Assembly (NCBI RefSeq): GCF_947179165.1
Contig: NC_077245.1
Span: 52,000,286 to 52,064,285, forward strand
Source of the DNA: Solanum dulcamara
Taxonomy: Eukaryota; Streptophyta; Magnoliopsida; Solanales; Solanaceae
Direction of reading: 5' to 3'
DNA length: 64,000 bases
Of the stretch, positions 33,442 through 46,201 are shown one piece after another; positions within the stretch are counted from its first letter, which is position 1; the number at the start of each line of letters is the position of its first letter. The position numbers and the translations under genes were made by a program. The notes beneath the pieces were generated by a model, which searched no databases, was not told where the DNA came from, and was given only the letters and a program-made list of their open reading frames with translations.

Positions 33442-36290
33442 TGTCACGACCCAACCCTGTAGGCCGTAACGGGTGTCCAAGCTGGACACTCACGTATTCC
33501 CCTATTAACTGTAACACATAAGCTAGACAACATGTCTCCTGAGGAGTCACAACTTATCATTTAGGCAACATAACACATAAGCCGACGAGACTATCATAGA
33601 ATGTAGGGTCGTTCCATTATATACATACACGCGAGCCGATAAGGCTGCCACGACAAAGGAAAGGTCCCAAAACATAACTCATACAGACACAACTGAACCC
33701 ACATATATACATAACTCATGCACATGTCTACAGACCTCTAAGAGTAATAACGGTAACATATGGCGGGACAGGGCCCCCGTCGTACCCCTGAATAAAATAA
33801 ATATATGCATCACAGGATCAGTACCAAAAAGCTAGGCTCCGACACAATGGAGCACTTCAAAAGCTGCTGATCGGAAATCCTAAGCTGGTGGATCTTCGAA
33901 ACACATATCTATACCTGCGGGCATGAAATGCAGCCCCTCGAAGAAAAGGAGGGTCAGTACGATATGTGTACTGAGTATATAAAACATAACGTAGCATAAA
34001 TGAGATTACAGCTGAGATAGGGATGCAGGAGACAAGTATAACCTTTAATAAATCATTGTACCTGCATCTTATAAAATAAAGTCATGTATACCCTCATTAC
34101 ACATTGTACCCGGCCCGCTAGGGGACTCAGTATTACAAATACATCATTCTATCATCATAGGCATATATGTACAATTAGCATTGTGGAACGTACAGCCCGA
34201 TCCATGTACATGCAACATGTTAGAGCCGAGGAACGTTCAGCCTGATCCTTATACAAACAACCTATTAGCGCCAAGGAACGTTTGGCCCGATCCCTATACA
34301 TACAACATGTTAGCGCCGAGGAACGTTCAGCTCGATCCCTATACATACAATATGTTAGCACCGAGGAATGTTCGGCCCGATCCCTATATAATATAATAAT
34401 GCATATACGCACGTAAACCTTGATAATATATCATACATCTACCAAATATCGTCATAAGATATGTCAAAGAGCCTCTAGATATAGAAGCTTACACATCCAA
34501 TCACTATTCAGCATATAGAAGGCTCGAGGAATAGGAGTTTAACCACTTTAAGAATCCTAACCACAAGAAGTGAATATGAGTCACGAGTTATACTAGGAAC
34601 TTATGAATGGAATTTTCCTCCAAGCGCATATTACATTCCACTTACATTTAAGACATGCCGAAAGAAAAGAAGGGATAGCTTTACATACTCATCACTTCCT
34701 AACGTATGGAAGGTTTGAGAAGCCCTAGTTCAATTACTGTAAAAGTGTTTTCATCAAGAAGTAAATAAGGACCGTGAATTACGCTTGGAATTTATGATTA
34801 GATTTATCCTCAAGCTCATATCATTCATTGCTTAACTTGAAGACATGCCAAAAGAAAGGAGAGATAGGCTTTACATACCTTTGATGGATTAACTGTAATC
34901 CAGCTCGCCTCGCCACTTTCTTAACCTATTTAACATGAAAGTAACGCTAATATCAATAACCTTTGACCTTCCAGCTCCTAAATCTATACGCAGGTATTCA
35001 TAGGAGTCATTGCCTCATTCGCCTCGCTCGACTAGTCTATTAGTTAGTTAGGAAGTTAACGAAAATCGGGCAGCATTTTCCCTATAACTTGCCCTATACA
35101 AACTTCCGATTGAACCTCCAATCATTGCAGCCATACCCACAATAACAATCAGCAGCTATGTACAATCAAACCATTTCAACATTACGCAATACAAGTTCCC
35201 AACAACTCGCCCAAAATCACGATACCAAAATAAGGTTTTCAATCTTTATTTCATAAAATCTTTAACCACACGAAACGGAGGGTTATGTGGCTACAACCAA
35301 CAGCACCCACACCCCTTTTGAACCACGTTCCAGCCCTGTAACACACAAATAACCCATCTCCTACTACAACACCACAATCGTAACAACACTACTCGACTTT
35401 GATTCAACTAGAACGGCTCCAATTTAGTTTGTTTATAACGTCAAGCATACTTATGCCATTTTCCTACTTTCAGCTTCATTTAACACATGTAATATACTCC
35501 GTAACAACATCATTAACTTCAACTCGAAAGGAAAAATCTTACCTTGCCAAAACTCGACCTTGAAAGCTCCTTAATCGCGGCTGAAAATTGGTGGTTGCTC
35601 GTTACCCTTTCTTGCTGCCCCAATCAGTTTATTTACATTATTAAACACCTCCATTTGATCGAAGAACACCTTAGATAATTAATTCACAGAACGAAATCGG
35701 AGGGCTTATCTTTTTTCCTTGTTGTTGTCGTAGGTACTCTCTCTTATTCTCTAAGTTTTCTCTCAAACTCTAAGTGTAATTTTGCTGAAGAAACGACTTC
35801 TTAGTCATCGTAACATACATATATACACCTCCTTAGGAGATGACACGTGTCAGCCCCTAAGGGTGATACGTGTCCAGCCCCTATTGGGCTAACACATCCA
35901 TGCGGCCATTTCTAGGCTGCCACATGGCAGGTGGGGTCCACCCCAAGCTGCTGGATCACCTACTTGACCCTAAGTAGGTGCATCACCTCCACGTGTCTTC
36001 ACCACGTGCTTCCACGTGTCCAAGTAGGTGCATCACCTATTTACCCCTTTTTCGTGGATTCGTAATCTTGTCTCAATTTAAGAACCTATGTAATCTTTGC
36101 TATCTAAGCTCGACATGTACTCAAGTAGCTTAAGTATGTAAGGCATTCAAGTCGGTAGCTTACACAAGTAGGTCGATTACCACGACTCACTACTTGGCCT
36201 CCAACTCCTTTTCAATCCTTCCAAACCTATTTCTAACCGTCGCTACTCACATAGAACCTCATAGATAACATGGATCACATGGCAATCTTT
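33442..36290 (-). repeat. Probable solo LTR F, about 2.8 kb
   Basis: Begins TGTCACGACCCAACCCTGTA with no primer site to its left, so it is not a 5' LTR of a complete minus element. It contains the GTGATACGTGTCC / CCACGTGTC word cluster (35835-36030) and a 45-bp tandem array. The right boundary was not determined; homology-like content fades near 36290. No coding region lies in it. Confidence 0.6.
34186..34398 (+). repeat. 45-bp tandem array, about 4.7 copies, inside LTR F
   Basis: Units start GAACGTTCAGCCCGATCC and continue with CATACAACATGTTAGCGCC. The unit length is a multiple of three, which keeps both strands open by chance and creates two spurious repeat-rich open frames here. Confidence 0.85.
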
Positions 36291-37982
36291 CAGAGGAAAG
36301 AAAGAAAGAAAAAGAAAAAAAACGCATGTCCTAATGTACAACAGTGCGAGGTATAGCATTTTTTTATATATAATTTTTAGTTTATCTTGTACCTTCTTTC
36401 ATCATTATTTTGCACCCATAAACTGATGTATTTGGAGATGGACACAAGACAATAGACATAATCAAATCAGAATATTTTTTTTAAAAGTCATAAAAAGGTA
36501 TGTAAGATGCTTTAATCTTTGAGCAAGTACTTATTGGTCGGTAAAGAATCTACCATTCTGTTTTTTGCAGAATTATTTATAATCCCAGGATAAAACTAAA
36601 TCATATGATTGCACATAAATTTCAAAACAAATGTTGTTTTACAGAAAATTTAATTTGCAGTCCATGTGGTACAGAGGTCACGTGTCCTCTACCCCTTTGT
36701 CATTCACATTTTATCACTCAGAAACATTATCTTTATATTTCCAAAAATATCTCACTCAACATTACTTCCACATGACACTCAAGTACACTCAATTCTCGTT
36801 ATTTGTTTAAATAGTTATTTTACTAGTGTTTTTCTAGTAGCTTTTATTCAAATAAAAACAAAAGGAAAATAATAATTAAAAAAAAAATTTAACACTCGCT
36901 ATGTTACTTGACACAAGCCTATAATTAAAATGAGTTCAAATTTTTAAATCTCATCATATTTAACATAATTTATATATTATTTGTAAATTTTAATAAATTG
37001 ATGATTGTGGTTTGTTTGAGAATGTCATTTTGAAGTTATCTGATGAAATTTGATTCATTTAGGATGGAGTTTCATGGTTGAAACTCGTAGAAAATGAAAG
37101 TCCATTTTTGTATATGCTTGTATAATATTTGTTTAATTTTATATAATATTGTAAAAGTGTGTATGTTTAAAACAGTTGCCTAACAACTAAGAGATTTAAA
37201 TTTGAAAATATTAAATGCTTAAAGAAAAAGTTTTTTTTAAAAAAAAAAAAAAGGAAGAAGGTCCATGCATGGTCCTTTTAGTTTAAAAAAAGAATGAAGA
37301 TTAGTTTACCTGAATTGCAACATAACCTAATACTTCTAAAACCATTCAGGATTTAAATGAGCTCAATTTTTCTTAGTTCGTAATAAACTTAATCGATTTT
37401 CTACAGTATTAATGCTCAATTAATTTCTTAGTATTGTGAATATTTTGTTTTATCCTCTTCCTTAAGACTAAAAACTAGTTTAGCGACATTTTACTCTAAT
37501 GACCTGATCTTCTTCAAAATTAATTTTTTTATATTTTACTTTGTGATAACAATAGTCTATTTAAAATAATAATGATATTCATTATAACAATACACTCTTT
37601 AGAAAATTAGTCATCTTTAACAATCACACTCAAATATTATGTAATAATACTTTATAAGAAATATTTTATATGTAAAATAAAATATTAAAATATTATTGAT
37701 AATCATCATTAATGTCATACATGTATGCCTATAGTAAATTTCAAGTACGAATAACTAAAAAATCTAAACGTGAAATATCAATATATATCATAATAATAAT
37801 AAAACTTTCAGACAAATGCTATGTTTAGGTTTTTTTTTATTATTTAAGTTTTTTGAAAAATGAAAACTAAAGGTGAGCTTGGTGAGGAGCACAATATCCA
37901 AAATTGAATGATTTAATTAGAATATTATGAGTGTCGGTGGAATAATACTGCTGCAGATTTTATGTGATATTATTAATAGCTG
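36291..37982. other. AT-rich intergenic stretch
   Basis: No convincing gene. It contains a purine (GAAA)-rich run near 36297-36330 and poly-A and poly-T runs near 37220-37250. The open frame 36666-36872 lacks recognisable domains and I do not call it. Confidence 0.4.
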
Positions 37983-38410
37983 TATCCATCATTGCTTTTT
38001 CTTTTCTCCAAACTACTACTTACGTACGTATATTCCATCAACGTACATAGAATATGGACAATTTTATATTTTTCAACCACCCCTCACCTATTCAGCTTTT
38101 CAAGAGAAAAAATATCAGATATATCTCTTAATTTTGTTATTTAAAGCAATACATATATTTTTATTATAAAAATGACACACATATCCATCTTTGCTTTTTC
38201 TTTTCTCCAAACTACTACTACTTACGTACGTATATTTCATGTGCTTTCTATCATTGTACTCCACGTACGTATACCTACGAAAAGGAATATGGGAAATTTT
38301 ATTTTTTTAACCATCCCTCACCTATTTAATTTTTTAAGAGAAAACAATCTAATATACCCCTCAATTTTATTATTTAGAGTAATATATATATATTATTTAT
38401 TATAAAAATG
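37983..38410 (+). repeat. Direct duplication, two copies of about 200-230 bp
   Basis: Copy 1 (37983-38181) and copy 2 (38182-38410) both run from TATCCATC(A/T)TTGCTTTTTC through ACTTACGTACGTATAT and CCTCACCTATT to TTATTATAAAAATG. They are diverged by indels. The two short open frames here are artefacts of the duplication. Confidence 0.75.
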
Positions 38411-39066
38411 GCTCATATATATTTTTATCGTTACAGAAATAGCTCATATATACTCTTACCGTTATAAAAGTAGCTCATATATACCTTTTCATCTAACGGT
38501 GAAAAAAATATTTTTTAAAATTTTTAATTTTAAAAAAAATTATGTAGAGGTATATATGATCCTTTTCACAGATAATTTTTTTTACTTCTTTAATTATCAT
38601 TATTTGATTTTCTTATTCTTATTTTTTCTTTCATCCTTTATTGTAAAAATATAAGGAAAAAAAGTGTGAATAAAAAAAGAGAAAAAAACAAGAAAAAAAT
38701 TAGGATTGATTATTTTTCGGAGATGTTGTAATTTATTTATTTTGTATTTGTAAAAAAAAATTTGGGGTATATATGACAAATTTTATAAGAAAGTTAGTGA
38801 AAAAATAAATTTGACCATCGAAATAATAAATTCAAATTAGTCTTTGAATAAAAAAAGCCAAAACAAATACGTGTGAGAAGTATATACATGAATTCTTTTT
38901 TAAAAAAATAAAAAAATGTAAAATTAATTTATTTCACTTCCGTTAGAGAAAAAGGGTATATGTGAGTCATTTGTGTAACAATAGGGGTATTTATGAGCCA
39001 CTATTATAACGATGGATATATCAGTTCTAAATGACAAAGTTGGTGGATATATCAGATCCTTTTCTC
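38338..39066. repeat. Foldback-like inverted repeat, about 730 bp
   Basis: The left arm (38338-38510) and right arm (38935-39066) are imperfect reverse complements sharing GGCTCATA, ACCGTTAT and CTAACGG blocks. The arms contain short internal repeats (GCTCATATATAC followed by CCGTTAT). The loop is AT-rich. No transposase is present. It may be a foldback or MITE-type element. Confidence 0.6.
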
Positions 39067-39125
39067 TTATTTTAATAGTACTAGTATAGTACCAGTGACA
39101 ATGTGAAAGTAATATTGGAAAAGTT

Positions 39126-39200
39126 ACTCCCTTTATCTCAATTTATTTAACTTACTTTCATTTTCGGTGAGTTCCCAAAAAAAATAATACATTTCTATAA
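39126..39200 (+). mobile_element. Stowaway-like MITE end, truncated
   Basis: The terminal sequence TACTCCCTTTATCTCAATTT matches the TACTCCCTCCGT(C)TCAATTT terminus of plant Stowaway (Tc1/mariner) MITEs. The other terminus was not found before the LTR remnant that starts near 39300. Positions 39200-39300 are unassigned. Confidence 0.5.
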
Positions 39201-39299
39201 CGATCTGATCCATCGTTATTTAAAAAGTCACCTCATGTGAAAGTTTGAAAATTCTTGATAATACGTTGCCTATTTAAATTTTTGGGTTCATGATGAAAA

Positions 39300-40430
39300 A
39301 TATAAATCTTGAAATTTTTTGGGCTGACATCAGTGCGCTATAGCGCCTGCATGACCGCTATAGTGACCCTTCAGACCCTAGTTAATGCGATGTATTTTAT
39401 GTTTCCTCTCACTTCTCATTGAGAAATAGATGAAGGTTGCATGAAAGACTCCTCTAGGATACTCTAAGCTTGGGAACCATGGAGGGAAGGGATTTCTGCG
39501 TAAGAGAGGCTAAAACTCAAGAAATTCTGATCTACATCCGTCAAGATTCTCCTCCATAGAGCCAGAAACTCGTGAAACCATAATTCTACAGCAATTGCAT
39601 GGTGTCTAGGTAGATTAGGCTTAGCTATATGAGTAGTTTTACCTGAACCTATTTCATATTATTATCGTAAATTGACGATATGCTTCATGCTTAAGCCTTC
39701 AGGCACGAAGACGGAATGATTATGGGAATTAATAAAATTATTTGGGGTAAGATCTTATTGGGTAGATAATGTTAAACCTATAATTGTTGAGAGGTGTTAA
39801 TTTCTTGGGTGATAATATGTGTAAATTGATTTATGAAAAAGTGGAATTGGTCAAAAAAAGTGTGTGAGTTCACGAAGAAGGGAAGGTAATTCCTGAAAAA
39901 AACCATAGGTATAGGATGAGAATCCAATATGGGGTTATTGGATATAAATGTGCAATTATGTGTTATATGTTGTGATCATGTGGGACATGTTCTTGTGTTA
40001 TTAAGTTAAGAATTGAGACTGAGAGTCTAATTATTGTTGATGACTTGTGATAATTGTGATTGTATATATAAGTTGTTGTGATTGATGGTTGGCTTGAGTA
40101 TCACGCCAGTACGGATATCTATATGGTTGGTTTGGATATCGTGATGATACAAATTACTTACAATGATTGGTTGTGGTACCACGTCGGTACACAAACAGTT
40201 TGTGTGTACGTTCCATAGGAGGACCGATATGTTTTATGGTTATATGTGTTAGCTATGTTGATCCATGAGTGGTTGATTTATTGTGTTTAAATGCAGGAAT
40301 GGTTCGTGTGTGGATCAGGGTTGCATGTTGAATACCACATGTTATATCCTAAGGATCTTTAAGTTGTCCGAATTACTTGAAAGCTGAGTTAACGTAATGA
40401 AAATAATAATCATGATAATGAAAAAAAAAA
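39300..40430 (+). repeat. LTR remnant G, related to the element E LTR family
   Basis: Plus-oriented remnant carrying GCGCTATAGCGC (39335-39346) and ACCGCTATAGTGA, the same palindrome word as in LTR E. Repeated GTATCACG(C/T)(C/T)-type blocks follow (40098-40200). Neither terminus is identifiable and there is no coding content. Confidence 0.5.
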
Positions 40431-40507
40431 GTAAATCAGTATAAATGAAATAGTTCAAATCCAACAAGAATAAGTCCTAAAACTCGATAAAATATTAACA
40501 AACAAAT

Positions 40508-43081
40508 TGTTACAATCCGAATCATGGTGTGATGACACTTATCCACCGGACAAGTCAGCCTAAAATTCAACAATTACGAAAAATAACACCGAAGTAATTT
40601 AATAGAATATATATATAAGCAGAAGTCTTAGTCAACTACAATATGCCAAAGACTGGTTGTCACATGTACAAGTCTCTAATACAATAAAAAATAAAAGTAA
40701 TAGAAGTCCCAATGTCTTTGTCACTCTAACCGAACAAAGCATAATAAAATGGAAAAAGAGATTGCCGGCATCGAACAACTACCTCTCAAGTCTCCTCTAT
40801 AAAGACTCGTATGAGGGAATGAAAACTGAGTCTCTGTCTGGGTTCGGAACCTACACTAGTGTAGATAGAAAGGAGTGAGTACCAAACAACACGGTACCCA
40901 GCAAGAAAACAATTAACACTAAGCAAATCTAAATAGAATACAAGTACTCCTGTCATCCCAACCGAACCTCCTTAGACTACAACCGACATATAAATCAGCC
41001 CAATTTAACAGTTCTAATAGCATGTGTGTATATTACCAACAATATAACTCACAAGTCTTAGTCAAATCACATTAATCAGTAGCATAAATCACGGAAATAA
41101 CAAGGAGTAAACACAGTATACAAATGGTAAAATATGTGTAATGCAATGCAATGAAATTTCACATCTAGTGATGCATGTATGTCCTAATGATACACATATG
41201 TTGACTAGCAAGCCGGAACCCATGGGGGACTCACATGGTCCACGTATCCTACGAAACTATTTTTCTTTGTCATAAATATCAATAGCCGGAACTATTTTCC
41301 TTTGGCATTGCTGAAATCATTTTCCTTTGGCATCAATCGCCGGAACCATTTTCTTTCGACATCGCCGGAACCATATCCATCGGCATAATCATCATATAAG
41401 CAGTGTTCATATAAGTCCCAATAATGGAATAATATAAACAACAATTCACAATTTATATCAATATAAGCGATTCACTTGTTCACAATTTATCAAAATCATA
41501 ATCATATCGAGCACACTATTATAATTCATCAAATTACCATTTTATTATCCCCAATTCTTTGTTATCAAGTTCACTAACAATAGTCAAATAACCCGGGCCA
41601 CTCTCCATTACTCTCCAACACACATAATAAGAATATGAGATCCTACAAACTTAAAATAAAGTTTAGAGGTTCACTTGCCTTAATCTTAACTTCGACTACT
41701 CCGAAACATATTTCTTGCCCTTACGTCAATTCTCCGAATCGATAAAATCTAATCAAATATAAATTCTCAATAAGATTACGAGTTCAACAGCACCGCCAAT
41801 GGGACCCTCTAATAAGTCTATTGCCATAATTTTTGAAAATCAGGTTGAAATCGACCCAAAAACCCAATTCCAAAAATGAATGGTAAATCTAGAAAATTTT
41901 ACACGTGAGCATTCCTTGAAGCATTCAGAATCTATTAGCGAAAACTGTTTTGAATTTAGAGTTAAAATTAGTTTTGAATCATCAATTTAAGAAAATCCAT
42001 GAGTTCTTAAAAATCCCAAAATTTGGAGTTCAATTTCAAAAATTAAATCTCAATTTCATCACATAATCAATGAGTAATGGAAGCTTAGGATTAAAATAGC
42101 TTATCCACTTGAAAAATCTTCAATGAATCGCCTAATCCGAGCTCTCTAGACTCAACAATGGTGAAAGACCCTTTCCCATTCTTAGGAAATAACTTACTGT
42201 CCCAGGTGGTTATCCTTCGCGAACACGGACTCAGTGTCTCGAAAGCGGGACCTTTACAACTAGACCTTTGCGAATGCGGAGGCTAATGTAGTGAATGCGA
42301 AGGTTCACCTTCCTGGACGTCCGTGAACGCTGTCAAGTCCCGGGAATATGAAGGTTCATCTAAAGAACCCTCCATAACTGTGGTCAGGACGCGATCGTGG
42401 AGAAGGTGACTCAGACACCAGAACACAACAATCACCCATAAGCACAAAATCAAGGATTAGACCCTCGGAATTCATTTAAAATCCCGTGCACATGAACCAT
42501 ATCTATTATCCTACAAAATTCAATATTCCGGACTTAATGGAACCTTCAGAATTTGAATTTGAAATCTCCTTGACCTAGAATCCATTTAGTTGCAACTAAA
42601 TTAGTTTAGGACTCAAAAAGATCAAAACGCCCTTAGAGCTCCCGAAAAATATACAAAAACTCTTTCTAGGCCTAAAATTACCTCCTGAATCCAACAGAAT
42701 CGTCAAAAATCCAATTTGAGTATCCGAACTTCAAATGTAGACTAAAGTCAAATCTTAACATAAAATTCTTCAAACTTCCAACTTATGACCTCAAATCTCC
42801 AATATAACTCCAATTTCAAAAACGAGGACTCTCATAGACCAATTCCACATTCCAGAGCTGATGGAATTCCATTCTGAGACTCGTAGCTCTGATTGGCACC
42901 AAAAATCACTCTTGAACACTTTCAGGCTTTAAAATCTCAAAAACTTTCAAAAACTCCACTTTTCAAATAATTTCCCAAAACTAACTTCAAGAACTGATCG
43001 AACATGACTCGAGGCAACTATCAAGAGGGATAAAATGATCATTTTGAAAATTTTTCCATAAATGACCTTCTGTTCATTAAA
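40508..43081 (-). repeat. Element H 3' LTR
   Basis: A 2.57-kb LTR from TGTTACAATCCGAATC to TGTTCATTAAA (a decayed GGGTCATTACA). Its right side runs straight into the minus-strand end of pol. It contains a short tandem array (41287-41390) and a cluster of TGCGAATGCGGAGG-type words (42216-42420). The open frame 40657-40878 lies within the LTR and is not a gene. Confidence 0.7.
41287..41390 (+). repeat. 25-29 bp tandem array in LTR H, about 4 copies
   Basis: Units begin GCCGGAACCATTTTC and continue CTTTGGCATC. The copies are diverged. Confidence 0.7.
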
Positions 43082-43109
43082 TCATCCACCACTAAAAATT
43101 ATGTCCGTC

Positions 43110-43600
43110 CTCAAACATAAAGTAAAAAAAATACCTGAAGTCTTAAAGAGTTGTGGATATCAGGCACGCATATCAGACTCCACCTCCCAAGTAGCCTCTC
43201 CAGCTGAACGGTACCTCCATTGGACCTTCATTGAAGCTATCTAGTTCATTGAAGCTATCTACTTGGTCCTAAGCTTATGGACCTGTCTATCAAGAATTGC
43301 TATGGGGCCCTCCTCAAATGTCAAATCTGGACCCTACTCCATCAAATCAAGAGAGATCACATGGGACTCATCCAAAACATACTTTCGGAGTATGAAAACA
43401 TGGAATACAGGATGTACAGCTGACAAGCAAGGTAGAAAGGACAATCTATAAGACACCTCTCCCACTCGCCCCAAAATCTCAAATGGGCCAATGAATAGAG
43501 GGCTAAGCTTTCCCTTCTTCCCGTACCACATCACACCCTTTATGGACGACAATAAGAGTGAAACATGATCACTCTCCATGAACTCCAATGGTCAAAATCT
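43110..43600 (-). pseudogene. Element H integrase C-terminus and chromodomain remnant
   Basis: The piece 43334-43588 reads ESDHVSLLLSSIKGVMWYG, GKLSPLFIGPFEILGRVGEV, SYRLSFLP, VHPVFHVFILRKYV, the standard integrase tail of chromoviruses. From about 43260 to 43130 the chromodomain end is visible (EATWEVESDMRA then YPQLF). One stop and frameshifts lie between them. Confidence 0.75.
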
Positions 43601-43618
43601 CCTGTTTGCATAACTCTT

Positions 43619-44501
43619 CTACATACTCTGGGTTGTTAAGAGCCTACCTTGAATTATACGAACCTGCTCCATGGCATCCCTAAGTAAGTTTGTGTCTAAA
43701 GAGTCCATCTCAGCTGAATCAAACCATTCAATAGAAGATCGACACTTCCTACCATACAACGCCTCGAATGGGGCCATTAAAATACTAGAGTGATAATTGT
43801 TGTTGTAGGTTAACTTTGCTAAGGGCAAATATTGATCCTACTTAGCACCAAAATCAATAACACAGGCTCAAAACATATCCTCCAATACTTGAATCGTCCA
43901 TTTGTGGGTGAAAAGATGTACTCATGTCAAGTCTAGTACCCAAACTGTGTTGTATGCCTTCCAAAAGTGCGAAGTAAACAACAAATTCCAATCTGAAATG
44001 ATGGATATGGGCACCCCATGAAGCCGAACGATCTGACTGATATACAATTAGGCTAGCTTTTTTGCCGTGTACTTCACCCAAACTGGGATAAAATAGGTAG
44101 ACGTAGTCAGTTTGTCAATAACTACCAAATAGAGTCATAACCACCCATAGTGGTAGGTAAACCCACAACAAAGTCTATGGTAATCCGCTCCTATTTCCAT
44201 ATAGGAATGGACATCCTCTGTGTTGCACCCCCGGGCCACTAATGCTTACCCTTGACCTGTTGACAGATAAAATACTTGGACATAAACTCTACGATGTCCC
44301 TCTTTATTCTGCACCACCAGTAGTGCTTTCTAAGATCATTATACATCTTTGCTCCACTGGCTGAATAGAATATCTAGAATAATGAGCCTCCCCTAGAATC
44401 AATCTGATCAAATCACCCACTTTGAGAACACAAATCCTACCCTCAATCCTTAAAATACCATCCGAATCGATCCTAGCCTCCTTGGATTCACACCTCATCA
44501 C
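43619..44501 (-). pseudogene. Element H integrase core and zinc-binding region
   Basis: The pieces 43619-43828 (LAKLTYNNNYHSSILMAPFE, ALYGRKCRSS), 43854-44081 ([25 protein letters not shown]) and 44304-44501 (the VPKVGDLI..LILGEAHYSRYS region) are successive parts of integrase separated by stops and indels. The Gln/Ser-Glu-Arg catalytic Glu region after FHPQ is corrupted. Not functional. Confidence 0.75.
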
Positions 44502-44638
44502 CTTGTCTCAAATGAGATACAACTTCTCATCATCAAATTTCCACTCCTGAATCTGCTAAATTGAAAAAGAACAAGCCTCAATGAAAGGAATAAAACTTTC
44601 ACTCTCCTTAGAAATCCATAATCGAACGAAGCTATTGG

Positions 44639-45087
44639 CTAACCTCTGAAATCCCTAGCCAATGGCCTCCTATCAATACTAATCATTGTGAGACTCCCCA
44701 TACTAGGAGCCTTCCTACTCAAAGCATCGGCCACCACATTGGCTTTTCCCTGATGATACAAAATAGTCATGTCATAGTCCTTCAGTAACTTCAGCCATCT
44801 ATGTTGTCTCAAGTTCAGATCCCTCTGACTGAAGATGTATTGAAAACTATGGTGATCGGTGAATACCTCACAATACACACCATACAAGTAATAACGCCAT
44901 AGCTTAACACAAACACCACCGCCGCTAACTCCAAATCGTGGGTAGGGTAGTTTTTCTCATGAGCCTTCAACTGTCTAGAAGTATAGGCAAACACCTTCCC
45001 TTTATACATCAACACTCCACTTAACCCAACTCCAGAAGTATCAGAATACACAATGAAGTCCACACCCTCCTTGAATAAGGTCAACAT
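44639..45087 (-). pseudogene. Element H RNase H
   Basis: Two overlapping pieces cover the domain. 44815-45087 has [20 protein letters not shown] (first catalytic Asp in SDTS), [19 protein letters not shown]. 44639-44887 has [20 protein letters not shown] and the [13 protein letters not shown] end. They are joined by a frameshift in the middle. Confidence 0.8.
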
Positions 45088-45099
45088 AGGAGCCGAAAG

Positions 45100-45563
45100 T
45101 TAATAAAGTCTTGAAATTTTGAAAGTTTGCCTCACACTTGTCGGATCAATGAAAATCCATAACTTTCTGAGTTAGTCTAGTCAAAAGAGTTGCTCTGGTG
45201 GAGAAACCCTACACAAGCGTCTATAATTACCATCCAAACTCATAAAACTCAGATTCTCGATGGTAAAGTCGGCCTCGTTTAGCCTCTAATTGCCTTAATA
45301 TTGGCCGGATCCACTCTAATCCCCTTTTGGGACACCATATGTTCTAGAAATGCCACAAACTCGAGTCACAACTCGGATTTAGAGAACTTTGGATATAATT
45401 CCTGCTCTCTCAACTTCTGAAGTATCAACCTTAAATGAAAAGTGTGATCCTACTCAGTCTTGGAATGCACAAAGATATCATCAATGAAAATGATCACGAA
45501 GGAATCTAATTACGGGCGAAACACCCCTTTCATCAATTCCATGAATGATATCGGGGCGTTAGT
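45100..45563 (-). pseudogene. Element H reverse transcriptase, C-terminal part, cut by the LARD
   Basis: Minus-strand remnant of the RT palm, thumb and connection. The catalytic region lies near 45480-45500 (VIIFIDDIF-like) and the conserved TNAP..FMELM block is at 45530-45563. It ends at the TTAGT target site (45559-45563). The rest of RT continues at 62966-63530, 17.4 kb away. Confidence 0.8.
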
Positions 45564-46201
45564 TGATGTACCATAGATTTACAGTATTTTTAATACTTTA
45601 AACTTAAGAATTTGCATGTCTTTTAAGTGTTTGTTAGTATATTTGATGTTAATTGGGTTTAATTTGCAGGAAACTAAGTCGGAGAACTAATTGAGGAAAT
45701 CACAGTGCTGATGTCAGGATATTTGGAGTTTACGAGTCTATACTATGACTTGTAGTTACTTCTACGGGTTGTAGGGTTCAGTCATCAACATAGAAGTAAG
45801 AAGTAAATGCAAAAATGAAGATTATGAGTCTATCTTATGACTCATTTACAAGTACACGAGTCATTATTTTAGATCATCAAAGGGGAGTGAAGAATGAAGG
45901 CAAAGTTAAAAAGTATGAGTTAAGTCTATGACTCGTTCACATTCCTACGAGTCGTAGAACATATTCATAGAAGAAGCTGCTGAAGATGAAACCAGAACTG
46001 AGTCTACGACTCAAGTTGACGAGTCATCTTATAAGCTACGAGTCGTAGAAGGCTATCGTGAAGAAGAAGAGTTTATCAGTGCAAAGTGCTGGATTATGAG
46101 TTGGATATACAACTCTCAACCTAATAAGGATTCGTAGAAACGTGTCATAGGACCCAACGAACTTAAAGTTTCCTGATTTTTCAAAATTCATATTTACATA
46201 G
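45564..46201 (+). repeat. LARD 5' LTR, first part
   Basis: Co-linear with 61398-62035 of the 3' LTR. Contains repeated CTACGAGTCGTAG words (45726-46140). Interrupted after 46201 by element Y. Confidence 0.85.

Noticed and set aside
34186..34398. Possible CRISPR-like array
   Set aside because: Units are contiguous with no variable spacers, in a plant LTR.
34155..34412. Overlapping repeat-rich open frames on both strands
   Set aside because: They follow from a 45-bp tandem array whose unit is a multiple of three. There is no start context, no domain, and they lie inside an LTR.
37927..38405. Two adjacent similar open frames
   Set aside because: They are products of a 200-bp direct duplication in AT-rich DNA. 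There is no conserved domain and the frames differ by indels.
40657..40878. 73-residue open frame
   Set aside because: It lies within LTR H and has no recognisable domain.
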